Below the pieces are notes generated by a model. The model did no database searches. It was not told the origin of the DNA and was given only the letters and a program-made list of their open reading frames with translations. Below are positions 24,798-34,443 of a stretch of 64,000 nt of DNA, one piece after another. The DNA is taken from assembly GCF_900101625.1 (NCBI RefSeq), contig NZ_FMYZ01000002.1, positions 124,001-188,000 of the forward strand, in the 5' to 3' direction. The DNA is from Cupriavidus sp. YR651 (GTDB lineage Bacteria > Pseudomonadota > Gammaproteobacteria > Burkholderiales > Burkholderiaceae). The position numbers and the translations under genes are program-made. Each line of letters opens with the position of its first letter. The stretch's first letter is position 1.

Positions 24798-27700
24798 ATG
24801 ACTGATCTTTCCGATGTGAGCAGGACTGCGGCCGCTACGCCGCAGACGGCCGCGAGCCGGACCCCTGTCAACAAGGTGCGGTTCGTGACGGCGGCATCGC
24901 TGTTCGACGGCCACGACGCATCCATCAACATCATGCGGCGCATCCTCCAGTCCCACGGCTGCGAGGTCATCCATCTGGGCCACAACCGCTCCGTGCAGGA
25001 AGTGGTCACGGCCGCGCTGCAGGAAGATGCCCAGGGCATCGCCATCTCCAGTTACCAGGGTGGGCACGTCGAGTACTTCAAGTACATGATCGACCTGCTG
25101 CGCGAGAACGGCGGTGAGCACATCCAGGTGTTCGGCGGCGGGGGCGGCGTGATCGTGCCCGATGAGATCCGCGAACTGCAGGCCTACGGCGTGGCACGCA
25201 TCTACAGTCCCGAGGACGGCCAGCGCATGGGGCTGGCCGGGATGATCGCGGACATGGTCCAGCGTTGCGACATCGACCTCACGCGCTATGCGCCGGCCAC
25301 GCTCGATGCCGTGGCTGCGGGCGACCGCCGCGCGCTCGCGCAACTGATTACCGCACTTGAAAACGGCAAGGCCGACGCATCCCTGGTCAGTGCGCTCCAC
25401 GCGCAGGCCAAGGCCGTGAAGACGCCGGTACTCGGCATCACCGGCACGGGCGGCGCGGGCAAGTCGTCGCTGACCGATGAACTGATCCGCCGCTTCCGCC
25501 TTGACCAGCAGGATGCGCTGTCGATCGCCGTGATTTCGATCGACCCGTCGCGCCGCAAGTCTGGCGGTGCGCTGCTGGGCGACCGCATCCGCATGAACGC
25601 GATCAACCACCCGAATATCTTCATGCGGTCGCTGGCCACGCGCGAAGCGGGATCGGAGATTTCGCAGGCGTTGCCCGACGTGATCGCCGCATGCAAGGCG
25701 GCGCGCTTCGACATGGTGATCGTGGAAACCTCCGGCATCGGCCAGGGCGACGCCGCCATCGTGCCGCACGTGGATCTCTCGCTGTATGTAATGACGCCCG
25801 AATTCGGCGCGGCCAGCCAACTCGAGAAGATCGACATGCTCGACTTCGCCGACTTCGTCGCCATCAACAAGTTCGACCGGAAGGGCGCGCAGGACGCGTG
25901 GCGCGATGTGGCCAAGCAGGTCCAGCGCAACCGCGAGCAGTGGCACAGCAAGCCGGACGAGATGCCGGTCTACGGCACGCAGGCGTCCCGCTTCAATGAC
26001 GATGGCGTGACCATGCTCTATCAGGGCCTCAGTGCCGCGCTGGCGGAACGGGGTCTGCAGCTCAAGCCCGGTGTGCTGCCGGCGCCGGCCGGGCGGATCT
26101 CCACCGGCCAGAACGTGATCGTGCCGCCCGCGCGCAGCCGCTATCTGGCCGAGCTGGCCGATACGGTGCGCGCCTACCATCGCCGCGTGGCCGAACAGAG
26201 CAAGCTGGCGCGCGAACGTCAGCAGCTGCGTGCCGCGCGCGCGATGCTGCAGGCTGCTGGTGTGGACGGCAACGCGACGGCCGATGGTGCCGCGCTCGAA
26301 ACGCTCGCCGCCGAACGAGATACCGCGCTGGGCAGCGTGGAGCGCAAGCTGCTGTCGATGTGGCCGCAGATGCAGCAGGCCTATAGCGGCGACGAATACG
26401 TCGTGAAGATCCGCGACAAGGAGATCCGCACCGGACTGGTGACCACCACGCTATCCGGCACCAAGATCCGCAAGGTGGTGCTGCCGCGCTTCGAGGATGA
26501 CGGCGAAGTACTCAAGTGGCTGATGCGCGAGAACGTACCGGGCAGCTTCCCCTACACCGCCGGCGTGTTCGCCTTCAAGCGCGAAGGCGAGGACCCCACG
26601 CGGATGTTCGCAGGGGAGGGCGACGCGTTCCGCACCAACCGGCGTTTCAAGCTGGTCTCCGAGGGTATGGACGCCAAGCGACTGTCGACCGCGTTCGATT
26701 CGGTGACGCTCTATGGCGAAGATCCGCACGTGCGTCCCGACATCTACGGCAAGGTCGGCAACTCGGGCGTGTCGATCGCCACGCTCGACGACATGAAGGT
26801 GCTCTACGACGGCTTTGACCTGACCAGCCCGAGCACGTCGGTGTCGATGACGATCAACGGCCCGGCACCCACGCTGCTGGCGATGTTCATGAACACCGCC
26901 ATCGACCAGCAACTCGACAAGTTCCGCACCGACAACCGTCGCGAACCCACCGCCGACGAGGAATCGAAGATCCGCGCCTGGGTGCTCCAGAACGTGCGCG
27001 GCACCGTGCAGGCGGACATCCTCAAGGAAGACCAGGGCCAGAACACCTGCATCTTCTCCACGGAGTTTTCGCTCAAGGTCATGGGGGACATCCAGGAGTA
27101 CTTCGTCCACCATCAGGTGCGCAATTTCTACTCGGTGTCGATTTCGGGCTATCACATCGCCGAGGCCGGCGCGAATCCGATCTCGCAGCTGGCGTTCACG
27201 TTGTCGAATGGCTTTACGTATGTCGAGGCCTACCTGGCGCGCGGCATGCACATCGACGACTTCGCGCCGAACCTGTCGTTCTTCTTCTCCAACGGCATGG
27301 ACCCGGAATACAGCGTGCTGGGCCGCGTGGCACGCCGCATCTGGGCCGTGACGATGCGTGACAAGTACGGCGCCAACGAGCGCAGCCAGAAGCTGAAGTA
27401 CCACATCCAGACGTCCGGGCGGTCGCTGCATGCGCAGGAGATCGACTTCAACGACATCCGCACCACGTTGCAGGCGCTGATCGCGATCTACGACAACTGC
27501 AATTCGCTGCACACCAACGCGTATGACGAGGCGATCACCACGCCGACTGGAGAATCGGTGCGGCGCGCGCTGGCCATCCAGCTGATCATCAACCGCGAGT
27601 GGGGCGTCGCCAAGTGCGAGAACCCCAACCAGGGCAGCTTCCTGATCGAGGAGCTGACCGACCTCGTGGAAGAAGCCGTGCTGCAGGAGTTCGAGCGCAT

Positions 27701-28097
27701 CGCCGAGCGTGGCGGCGTGCTTGGCGCGATGGAGACCGGCTACCAGCGCGGCAAGATCCAGGAGGAGTCGCTCTACTACGAGCAACTCAAGCATGACGGC
27801 ACGTTGCCGATCATCGGCGTGAACACCTTCCGCAACCCGGATGGCGATCCGATTCCGCAGACGCTGGAACTGGCCCGTTCGAGCGAGGAGGAAAAGCAGA
27901 GTCAGCTGAACCGCCTGGCGGAATTCCAGCAGACCTGTGCGGGTGACGCGCCGGCCATGCTGGAACGCCTGCGGCTGGCCGTGATCGCCAACGAGAACGT
28001 GTTCGCGGTGCTGATGGATGCGGTGCGCGTGTGCTCGCTGGGGCAGATCACGCATGCCTTGTTCGAAGTCGGCGGGCAGTATCGTCGAAACATGTAG
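24798..28097 (+). CDS. icmF: IcmF, fused isobutyryl-CoA mutase with G-protein chaperone
   Basis: This 1099-residue three-part enzyme interconverts isobutyryl-CoA and n-butyryl-CoA using adenosylcobalamin. The N-terminal B12-binding domain (about residues 25-160) has base-off cobalt ligand His39 in DGHDASI. The middle MeaB/ArgK-like GTPase (about 205-420) has the P-loop GTGGAGKSS with Lys222 and the switch-like ETSGIGQGD. The C-terminal TIM-barrel mutase domain covers about 560-1099. I chose the ATG at 24798 behind GGAGA; upstream in-frame codons are not family-like. It closely resembles the C. metallidurans IcmF I remember, which also accepts isovaleryl-CoA. The 3-hydroxybutyryl-CoA dehydrogenase downstream suits butyryl-CoA metabolism. 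Confidence 0.96.
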   Translation: MTDLSDVSRTAAATPQTAASRTPVNKVRFVTAASLFDGHDASINIMRRILQSHGCEVIHLGHNRSVQEVVTAALQEDAQGIAISSYQGGHVEYFKYMIDLLRENGGEHIQVFGGGGGVIVPDEIRELQAYGVARIYSPEDGQRMGLAGMIADMVQRCDIDLTRYAPATLDAVAAGDRRALAQLITALENGKADASLVSALHAQAKAVKTPVLGITGTGGAGKSSLTDELIRRFRLDQQDALSIAVISIDPSRRKSGGALLGDRIRMNAINHPNIFMRSLATREAGSEISQALPDVIAACKAARFDMVIVETSGIGQGDAAIVPHVDLSLYVMTPEFGAASQLEKIDMLDFADFVAINKFDRKGAQDAWRDVAKQVQRNREQWHSKPDEMPVYGTQASRFNDDGVTMLYQGLSAALAERGLQLKPGVLPAPAGRISTGQNVIVPPARSRYLAELADTVRAYHRRVAEQSKLARERQQLRAARAMLQAAGVDGNATADGAALETLAAERDTALGSVERKLLSMWPQMQQAYSGDEYVVKIRDKEIRTGLVTTTLSGTKIRKVVLPRFEDDGEVLKWLMRENVPGSFPYTAGVFAFKREGEDPTRMFAGEGDAFRTNRRFKLVSEGMDAKRLSTAFDSVTLYGEDPHVRPDIYGKVGNSGVSIATLDDMKVLYDGFDLTSPSTSVSMTINGPAPTLLAMFMNTAIDQQLDKFRTDNRREPTADEESKIRAWVLQNVRGTVQADILKEDQGQNTCIFSTEFSLKVMGDIQEYFVHHQVRNFYSVSISGYHIAEAGANPISQLAFTLSNGFTYVEAYLARGMHIDDFAPNLSFFFSNGMDPEYSVLGRVARRIWAVTMRDKYGANERSQKLKYHIQTSGRSLHAQEIDFNDIRTTLQALIAIYDNCNSLHTNAYDEAITTPTGESVRRALAIQLIINREWGVAKCENPNQGSFLIEELTDLVEEAVLQEFERIAERGGVLGAMETGYQRGKIQEESLYYEQLKHDGTLPIIGVNTFRNPDGDPIPQTLELARSSEEEKQSQLNRLAEFQQTCAGDAPAMLERLRLAVIANENVFAVLMDAVRVCSLGQITHALFEVGGQYRRNM

Positions 28098-28112
28098 GGG
28101 AGGAGGTTCGCC

Positions 28113-28149
28113 GCGGAGGAGCGCTGCGTTACACTCAACGCTCCTCCGC
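28113..28149 (+). terminator. Hairpin between icmF and the HIT gene
   Basis: GCGGAGGAGCG and CGCTCCTCCGC form a perfect 11-bp stem with a 15-base loop, 16 bp after the icmF stop. No T-run follows directly (a TTTT lies 12 bp on). The loop contains TTACACT, which could also be a -10 for the next gene. Confidence 0.5.
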
Positions 28150-28177
28150 CGCGAGGCGAGTTTTCTCCGAGACAGTC

Positions 28178-28615
28178 ATGCAAGCCGAGTACGACAGCAA
28201 CAATATCTTCGCCCGCATCCTGCGCGGCGAACTCCCGTGTTTCAAGATCTACGAGGACGCCGACAACATCGCGTTCCTTGACATCATGCCGCAGTCCGAT
28301 GGCCACGCGCTCGTCGTGCCGAAGGAGCCAGCGGTGGACTTCTTCGGCCTGTCCGAAGCCGGCGCCGCGGCGGCGATCCGCGCGACCCAGCGCGTGGCGC
28401 GTGGTGTGCGCGAGGCGTTCCAGCCCGATGGCGTGGTGATCACCCAGTTCAACGGCGCCGCCGCCGGGCAGACCGTGCCGCACATCCACTTCCATATCGT
28501 GCCGCGCTACGTGGACCAGACGCTGCGCGGCCACGCGCGCGAGAAGCAGAGCATGGATGTGCTCCGGGAACACGCCGATCGCGTGATTGCCGCGCTGGCA
28601 AAACTGCCGGCCTGA
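28178..28615 (+). CDS. HIT-family (Hint-like) nucleotide hydrolase
   Basis: This 145-residue protein has the histidine triad HIHFHIVPRY and the N-terminal NNIFARILRGELPCFKIYEDADNIAFLDI block typical of Hint-like purine nucleoside phosphoramidases. Such enzymes hydrolyse AMP-linked amines or adenylates; the physiological substrate is usually unclear. I chose the ATG at 28178 because the sequence from MQAEYDSNNIF onward is family-like and the earlier 49 in-frame codons overlap icmF and its terminator. The gene lies between icmF and the hydroxyacyl-CoA dehydrogenase gene with 60-80-bp gaps. Confidence 0.93.
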   Translation: MQAEYDSNNIFARILRGELPCFKIYEDADNIAFLDIMPQSDGHALVVPKEPAVDFFGLSEAGAAAAIRATQRVARGVREAFQPDGVVITQFNGAAAGQTVPHIHFHIVPRYVDQTLRGHAREKQSMDVLREHADRVIAALAKLPA

Positions 28616-28675
28616 GCGGAGTCCACCGGCTCTCGCTCCGAATGATTCTGAATCCCTGACCAAGCAAGGAAGTAC

Positions 28676-29530
28676 ATGGCAATCAAGACAGTAGGCATCG
28701 TCGGTGCCGGCACGATGGGCAACGGCATTGCGCAGGCATGCGCGGTGGTCGGCCTGGACGTCATCATGGTGGATATCAGCGACGCCGCCGTGCAGAAGGG
28801 CATCGCCACCGTGGCGGGCAGCCTGGACCGCCTGATCAAGAAGGACAAGGCCACCGAGGCCGACAAGGCCGCCGCGCTGGCGCACATCCACGGCAGCACG
28901 TCCTATGACGATCTGAAGCGCGCCGACATCGTGATCGAGGCCGCCACCGAAAACTACGAACTGAAGCTGAAGATCCTCAAGCAGATCGACAGCATCGTGG
29001 GGCCGGACGTGATCGTGGCGTCGAACACCTCGTCGATCTCGATCACCAAGCTGGCCGCCGCCACGTCGCGCGCGGATCGCTTCATCGGCATGCACTTCTT
29101 CAATCCGGTGCCGATGATGGCGCTGGTGGAGCTGATTCGCGGCTTGCAGACCAGCGACGCGACGCATGCCGATGTGGAGGACCTCTCCAGGCGCCTGGGC
29201 AAGTACCCGATCACGGTGAAGAACAGCCCGGGCTTCGTGGTCAACCGCATTCTCTGCCCGATGATCAATGAGGCCTTCTGCGTGCTGGGCGAGGGCCTGG
29301 CATCGCCGGAAGAAATCGACGAGGGCATGAAACTGGGCTGCAATCATCCGATCGGCCCGCTGGCGCTGGCGGACATGATCGGCCTGGACACGATGCTCGC
29401 CGTGATGGAAGTGCTCTACACCGAGTTCGCCGATCCGAAGTACCGTCCGGCCATGCTGATGCGCGAGATGGTGGCCGCCGGCTACCTTGGCCGCAAGACG
29501 GGCCGCGGCGTGTACGTGTACAGCAAGTAA
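28676..29530 (+). CDS. hbd: 3-hydroxybutyryl-CoA dehydrogenase
   Basis: This 284-residue single-function NAD(P)-dependent dehydrogenase oxidises or reduces 3-hydroxybutyryl-CoA/acetoacetyl-CoA. The dinucleotide fold starts at GIVGAGTMGNGIA (Gly10, Gly12, Gly15). The catalytic His lies in GMHFFNPVPMM, with NSPGFVVNR and the C-terminal GRKTGRGVYVY. It is the length of the Hbd/PaaH enzymes of Ralstonia, not the fused FadB. AAGGAAG precedes the ATG. With icmF upstream it links isobutyrate- and butyrate-level CoA esters to the central C4 route and PHB precursors. A terminator follows. Confidence 0.96.
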   Translation: MAIKTVGIVGAGTMGNGIAQACAVVGLDVIMVDISDAAVQKGIATVAGSLDRLIKKDKATEADKAAALAHIHGSTSYDDLKRADIVIEAATENYELKLKILKQIDSIVGPDVIVASNTSSISITKLAAATSRADRFIGMHFFNPVPMMALVELIRGLQTSDATHADVEDLSRRLGKYPITVKNSPGFVVNRILCPMINEAFCVLGEGLASPEEIDEGMKLGCNHPIGPLALADMIGLDTMLAVMEVLYTEFADPKYRPAMLMREMVAAGYLGRKTGRGVYVYSK

Positions 29531-29550
29531 GCTGTCGCAGCGACACCATC

Positions 29551-29578
29551 AACGCCGGCTACATGCCGGCGTTTTGCT
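29551..29578 (+). terminator. Intrinsic terminator after hbd
   Basis: AACGCCGGC and GCCGGCGTT form a 9-bp stem with a 5-base loop, ending in TTTTGCTTT. Confidence 0.85.
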
Positions 29579-29624
29579 TTCCTCGGTCCCACTCAGCCCG
29601 TTTCACACCCGTCGTCACCCGGCG

Positions 29625-30305
29625 TCACTCTCCGTACTGCCGCAGGCTCTCTAGATCGAGTACCTCGATCACGCCGTAGTCCACGCGGACCAGTCCCTGC
29701 TGTTCCAGCACCTTCAGCGCCTGGTTGGCGCGCTGGCGCGAGATGCCTGCCAGCAGGCCGATCTCTTCCTGTGAAATTTCCAGCGTATTGCCGAGGGCCG
29801 GATACAGGTGCTCGTTGAACAGCGACGACACGGCGCGTGCCACGCGGGAATCGATGTCGAGCAGGCGCTCATATTCCACCGCCGCGATGAACTGTCCGAG
29901 CCGCTCGTTGAACTGCATCAGCAGGAAGCGCGTGAACGGCAGGCTGGTATCCAGCAACCACTGAAAAGTGTCGCGCGGGATGAAGGCGATGCGCGAGCGC
30001 CGCAGCGACATCACGTCGTATTTGCGGATTTCCGACTTCAGCACCGCGCCTTCGCCAAACCAGCCGCCTGTCGGCACGCCGGTGAAGGTGACCGACTTGC
30101 CGGACGGCGATACCGTGGTGATCTTGACGATGCCTTCGACCACGCCAAGCCAGTGCTCCGCCCGGTCCCCCTTGTGGCAGACGTAGTCGCCCTGGGCGTA
30201 CTCGCGCACGGTCGTCACGCGTTTGACACGCTCGCGCTGCTCGGGGCTCAGGTCGACGGCCCAGGCGCAACGGTCGATGAAATCGTTGGAAATCGCGTTA
30301 GACAT
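29625..30305 (-). CDS. Crp/Fnr-family transcriptional regulator
   Basis: This 226-residue protein has a cyclic-nucleotide-binding-like sensor domain (about residues 20-140) and a C-terminal winged helix with recognition region ISQEEIGLLAGISRQRANQALKVLEQQGLV. The cAMP-binding arginine pattern is not obvious, and the N-terminal cysteines of Fnr are absent, so the signal is unknown. It diverges from the acyl-CoA ligase/liv cluster at 30542. A perfect palindrome TTGTCAC-N4-GTGACAA lies 36 bp before its start. It probably controls that cluster. Confidence 0.9.
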   Translation of the reverse strand: MSNAISNDFIDRCAWAVDLSPEQRERVKRVTTVREYAQGDYVCHKGDRAEHWLGVVEGIVKITTVSPSGKSVTFTGVPTGGWFGEGAVLKSEIRKYDVMSLRRSRIAFIPRDTFQWLLDTSLPFTRFLLMQFNERLGQFIAAVEYERLLDIDSRVARAVSSLFNEHLYPALGNTLEISQEEIGLLAGISRQRANQALKVLEQQGLVRVDYGVIEVLDLESLRQYGE

Positions 30306-30340
30306 CGCCAGTCTGTTCTCCCGTAGGGATTAACCCGGAA

Positions 30341-30358
30341 TTGTCACCGGCGTGACAA
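30341..30358. promoter_or_regulatory. Crp/Fnr-type operator
   Basis: TTGTCACCGGCGTGACAA consists of two perfect 7-bp arms around 4 bp, the geometry of Fnr-like sites (TTGAT-N4-ATCAA) but with different bases. It lies between the regulator gene and the ligase gene. A second inverted repeat (GTGCG-N4-CGCAC) lies at 30442-30455. Confidence 0.65.
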
Positions 30359-30541
30359 CCGGGGGGGTGGGCATCGGCTATCTTACGATCACGACGGAAC
30401 CGCCCCAGCCAGATTCCACAAGGCATGGCGGGCTTGGTGCGGTGCGGTAACGCACGCTTCGCGCAAAGGCCCAGTATAGCGACCGGTCTGGCGGCTTGAT
30501 ACCCGGCGTGGCCCCTACGCCATCAGGGACAGGAGACAGCG

Positions 30542-32506
30542 ATGCAGGAATCGTCGGCGACGACCTTTCCGCGATGGCTACTGGCGCATGCCAGTCAGCG
30601 CCCGGATCATCCGGCCTATCGCGAGAAGGATCTGGGTATCTGGCAGACATACAGCTGGTCGCAGGCCGCTCGCGAGGTACGCGCGCTGGCATGCGGGCTG
30701 GCCGCGCTCGGCTTCCGGCGCGGCATGAACCTGGCCGTGGTGGGTGACAACCGCCCGCGCCTTTACTGGGCCATGACCGCCGCGCAGGCGCTGGGTGGCG
30801 TTCCGGTGCCCCTCTATCAGGACGCCATCGCCAACGAGATGGTGTATGTGCTGGACGATGCCGAGATCGACTTCGCCATCGTCGAGGACCAGGAGCAGGT
30901 GGACAAACTGCTCGAAGTGGAAGCGCAGCTCGCCACGCGCGGTCGCGCCGTGCGCCATGTCATCTACGAAGACCCGCGCGGCCTGCGCGACTATGATCAT
31001 CCGTCGCTGCTGTCGTATGAGCGCCTGCAGGAAATCGGCCGTGAGTACGACCAGGCGCATCCGGGTTTCTTTGACGCAGCCGTCGAGGCTGGCGCGCCCG
31101 ACGACACCGCGATCATCCTCTATACGTCCGGCACCACGGGCAAGCCGAAGGGCGTCTGCCACGCGCACAGCGGGCTGATTGGCGCGGCCCGCAACGGCTG
31201 CCAGTTCGATGGGCTGGGCCCCGACGACGACGTGCTGTCCTACCTGCCGATGGCGTGGGTGGGCGACAACCTGTTTTCCTACGCGCAGGCCATGGTGGCC
31301 GGCTTCACCGTGAATTGCCCGGAATCGCGCGAAACCGTGATGACGGACCTGCGTGAGATCGGCCCCACGTATTACTTTGCCCCGCCACGGATCTACGAAG
31401 GCTTGCTCACGCAGGTCATGATCCGCATGGAAGACGCCGGCTGGATCAAGCGCAAGATGTTCCACTGGGCGATGGACGTGGCGCGCCGCTGTGGCGCCGA
31501 CATCCTGGACAAGCGACCGGTGGCGCTGGGCGATCGCCTGCGCTACGCGCTGGGTGAAATGCTGATCTACGGCCCGCTGCGCAACGTGCTGGGCATGAGC
31601 CGGATTCGCGTGGGCTACACGGCCGGCGAGGCGATTGGCCCGGACCTGTTCCGCTTCTATCGCTCGATCGGCGTCAACCTGAAGCAGTTCTATGGCCAGA
31701 CCGAGACCTGCGCCTACGTGTGCCTGCAACCGGACGGCCAGGTCAAGTTCGACTCGGTCGGGCCGGCGGCACCGGGCATGGAGATCCGCATCGCGGATAA
31801 CGGCGAGGTGCTGGTGCGCGGCGTGGGGCTGCTCAAGTCTTACTACAAGCGCGAGGACGCTACCCGCGAGGCCATCAACGACGAGGGCTACTTCATGACC
31901 GGCGACGCCGGCGTGATCGATGCGGACGGCCACCTGAAGATCATCGACCGCGCCAAGGACGTCGGCAAGCTGGCGGACGGGTCGATGTTCGCGCCCAAGT
32001 ACATCGAGAACAAGCTCAAGTTCTTTCCGTACATCAAGGAAGCCGTGGCGTTCGGCACGGACCGCGAGAGTGTCTGCGCGTTCATCAATGTCGACTTCGA
32101 CGCCGTGGGCAACTGGGCCGAGCGCCGGCATCTGCCCTATGCGGGCTACGTCGACCTGGCCGCGCAGCCAGATGTGATCGCGATGATCGCCGAGTGCGTG
32201 GAACAGGTGAATGCGGATCTGGCGAACGATGCGATGCTGGCCGGATCGCAGGTCGCGCGCTTCCTGATTCTCCACAAGGAGCTGGATCCGGACGACGACG
32301 AGCTGACCCGCACGCGCAAGGTGCGACGCGGCTTCATCGCCGAGAAATACGCGGTGCTGGTGGACGCGCTGTACGCGGGCAAGCCAGAGCAGTTCATCGA
32401 GACGCGCGTGAAGTTCGAGGACGGGCGCGAGGGCAGTGTCTCCGCGACGCTGAAGCTGGTGGACGTCAAACGCTTTCCGCCCGCGGGCGGTGCGCGCGCG
32501 GCATGA
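30542..32506 (+). CDS. Long-chain acyl-CoA synthetase-like AMP-dependent ligase
   Basis: This 654-residue ANL-superfamily enzyme activates a carboxylic acid to its CoA thioester through an acyl-AMP. Motifs are ILYTSGTTGKPKGVCHAHSG (A3), YGQTET (A5) and TGDAG...IIDRAKDVGKL (A8 region). The family is of FadD15/AAE type, close in length to eukaryotic-like long-chain ligases. It heads a cluster with livGHMKF and a PaaK-like ligase, which suggests that the imported substrate is an aromatic or branched carboxylate rather than an amino acid. CAGGAGACAG precedes the ATG. The livG frame overlaps its stop codon or starts 14 bp later. Confidence 0.9.
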   Translation: MQESSATTFPRWLLAHASQRPDHPAYREKDLGIWQTYSWSQAAREVRALACGLAALGFRRGMNLAVVGDNRPRLYWAMTAAQALGGVPVPLYQDAIANEMVYVLDDAEIDFAIVEDQEQVDKLLEVEAQLATRGRAVRHVIYEDPRGLRDYDHPSLLSYERLQEIGREYDQAHPGFFDAAVEAGAPDDTAIILYTSGTTGKPKGVCHAHSGLIGAARNGCQFDGLGPDDDVLSYLPMAWVGDNLFSYAQAMVAGFTVNCPESRETVMTDLREIGPTYYFAPPRIYEGLLTQVMIRMEDAGWIKRKMFHWAMDVARRCGADILDKRPVALGDRLRYALGEMLIYGPLRNVLGMSRIRVGYTAGEAIGPDLFRFYRSIGVNLKQFYGQTETCAYVCLQPDGQVKFDSVGPAAPGMEIRIADNGEVLVRGVGLLKSYYKREDATREAINDEGYFMTGDAGVIDADGHLKIIDRAKDVGKLADGSMFAPKYIENKLKFFPYIKEAVAFGTDRESVCAFINVDFDAVGNWAERRHLPYAGYVDLAAQPDVIAMIAECVEQVNADLANDAMLAGSQVARFLILHKELDPDDDELTRTRKVRRGFIAEKYAVLVDALYAGKPEQFIETRVKFEDGREGSVSATLKLVDVKRFPPAGGARAA

Positions 32507-32520
32507 ACAGGGGCGATGGC

Positions 32521-33492
32521 ATGACGCAAAGGGCTTGGCAAGGAGCGACCCGGCAGGCTGATGGCCGGCCGGCCTGGAGCGGCACGGCGCGCGTGGACGC
32601 CACCGGCACGATTGCGCCGGCTGGCCCGATTACCCCGTCCGGTCACGCCGAAGGGGTGCAAGGCGAGACGCTGCGTACCGGCGATGCGTGGCAGGCCGAT
32701 TCCACGGCGCATGTCCACACGCGCGGCGATGTGATCCTGGATCTTCAGAACATCTCGCTGGCGTTTGGCGGCGTCAAGGCGCTGACCGACATCTCGTTCG
32801 ATGTCTGCGAGCACGAGATCCGCGCGATCATCGGCCCCAACGGCGCGGGCAAGAGTTCGATGCTGAACGTGATCAACGGCGTGTACCACCCGCAGCACGG
32901 CCGCATCATCTTCCGTGGCGAGGAACGCCGCCAGATGCATCCGACCGCCGCTGCGCGGCAGGGCATCGCGCGCACGTTCCAGAATATCGCGCTGTTCAAG
33001 GGCATGACCGTGCTCGACAACATCATGACCGGTCGCAACACGCAGTTCCGCACCGGCCTGTTCGCCCATGCGCTCTGGTGGGGACCGGCCCGCGCCGAAG
33101 AGATGCGCCACCGCCGCAAGGTGGAAGAGGTGATCGACTTCCTGGAGATCCAGGCGATCCGCAAGACGCCGGTGGGCCGGCTGCCGTATGGCCTGCAGAA
33201 GCGCGTGGAGCTGGCGCGCGCGCTGGCCGCCGAGCCGTCGATGCTGTTGCTGGATGAGCCGATGGCCGGCATGAATGTGGAAGAGAAGCAGGACATGTGC
33301 CGCTTCATCCTCGATGTGAATCACCAGTTCGGCACCACGATCGTGCTGATCGAGCACGACATGGGCGTGGTGATGGACATCTCCGACCGCGTGGTGGTGC
33401 TGGACTACGGCAAGAAAATTGGCGACGGCACGCCTGAAGAGGTGAAGTCGAATCCCGATGTGATCCGCGCCTATCTGGGCACCTCTCACTAG
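32521..33492 (+). CDS. livG: LivG-type ABC transporter ATPase
   Basis: This 323-residue ATPase belongs to the HAAT (branched-chain amino acid type) importers. Walker A is GPNGAGKSS, the signature-region PYGLQKRVELARALAAEPS and Walker B LLLDEPMAGM. About 70 residues precede the first ABC strand (VILDLQNISLAFGG), Gly/Thr/Ala-rich and without known domain, longer than usual for LivG. I use the ATG at 32521 behind AGGGGC; an ATG at 32503 would overlap the ligase stop by 4 bp. It works with LivF, LivH, LivM and LivK encoded downstream. Confidence 0.93.
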   Translation: MTQRAWQGATRQADGRPAWSGTARVDATGTIAPAGPITPSGHAEGVQGETLRTGDAWQADSTAHVHTRGDVILDLQNISLAFGGVKALTDISFDVCEHEIRAIIGPNGAGKSSMLNVINGVYHPQHGRIIFRGEERRQMHPTAAARQGIARTFQNIALFKGMTVLDNIMTGRNTQFRTGLFAHALWWGPARAEEMRHRRKVEEVIDFLEIQAIRKTPVGRLPYGLQKRVELARALAAEPSMLLLDEPMAGMNVEEKQDMCRFILDVNHQFGTTIVLIEHDMGVVMDISDRVVVLDYGKKIGDGTPEEVKSNPDVIRAYLGTSH

Positions 33493-33513
33493 CGCACAAG
33501 GCAGAGACCCATC

Positions 33514-34428
33514 ATGACGTTTTTCATCGAAATCCTCATCGGCGGGCTGTTGTCCGGGCTGATGTATTCGCTGGTGGCGCTTGGCTTCGTGCTGATCTAC
33601 AAGGCGTCCGGCGTGTTCAACTTCGCGCAGGGCGCGATGGTCTACTTTGCCGCGCTGGCGGTGGTGGGGCTGATGGACAAGGGCCTGCCGATGTGGGCGG
33701 CCGTGATCGGCGCGTTCGTCGTGATGATCATCGTCGGCATGAGCACCGAGCGCTTCGTGCTGCGCAAGCTGGTGAACCAGCCACCGATCACGCTCTTCAT
33801 GGCGACCATCGGTCTGTCGTTCTTCCTGGAAGGGCTGGGGCCGCTGCTGTTCGGCAACGAGGTGCGCCCGATCAACCTCGGCATCGTCGACGAGCCGATC
33901 GAGTCGATCATGACGCGCTTCAATATCGTCCTGTCGAAGTTCGACCTGGCGGCCGCGGCCATCGCGGGGATCCTGGTGGGTTCGCTCGCGCTGTTCTTCC
34001 AGTACACGAAGGTGGGCCGCGCGCTGCGCGCCGTGGCGGACGATCACCAGGCGGCCTTGTCGCTCGGCATTCCGCTGCAGAACATCTGGGCCATTGTCTG
34101 GGGCGTGGCCGGCTTTGTCGCACTGGTGGCCGGCATGCTCTGGGGATCGCGCAACGGCGTGCAGTTCGCGCTGACGCTGACCGCGCTGAAGGCGCTGCCG
34201 GTACTGATTCTCGGCGGCTTCACCTCGGTGCCGGGCGCCATCGTCGGCGGGCTGATCATCGGTGCATCGGAGAAGCTGGCGGAGATCTACATCCCGCCCG
34301 TGTTCCAGTCGATGTTCGGCGGCAATTTCGGGGGCATCGAAGGCTGGTTCCCCTATGTGTTTGCGTTGTTGTTTCTGCTCGTACGGCCCGAAGGGCTGTT
34401 CGGGGAAAAACACATCGACCGCGTGTAA
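33514..34428 (+). CDS. livH: LivH-type ABC transporter permease
   Basis: This 304-residue inner-membrane permease has about eight predicted helices. The N-terminal GGLLSGLMYSLVALGFVLIYKASGVFNFAQGAMVYFAAL is characteristic of LivH, as is the EAA-like loop DDHQAALSLGIPLQNIWAIVWGVAG. It forms a heterodimer with LivM. The gene lies 21 bp after livG and 15 bp before livM, so the three are co-transcribed. Confidence 0.95.
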   Translation: MTFFIEILIGGLLSGLMYSLVALGFVLIYKASGVFNFAQGAMVYFAALAVVGLMDKGLPMWAAVIGAFVVMIIVGMSTERFVLRKLVNQPPITLFMATIGLSFFLEGLGPLLFGNEVRPINLGIVDEPIESIMTRFNIVLSKFDLAAAAIAGILVGSLALFFQYTKVGRALRAVADDHQAALSLGIPLQNIWAIVWGVAGFVALVAGMLWGSRNGVQFALTLTALKALPVLILGGFTSVPGAIVGGLIIGASEKLAEIYIPPVFQSMFGGNFGGIEGWFPYVFALLFLLVRPEGLFGEKHIDRV

Positions 34429-34443
34429 CCGGAGGACCGAACG

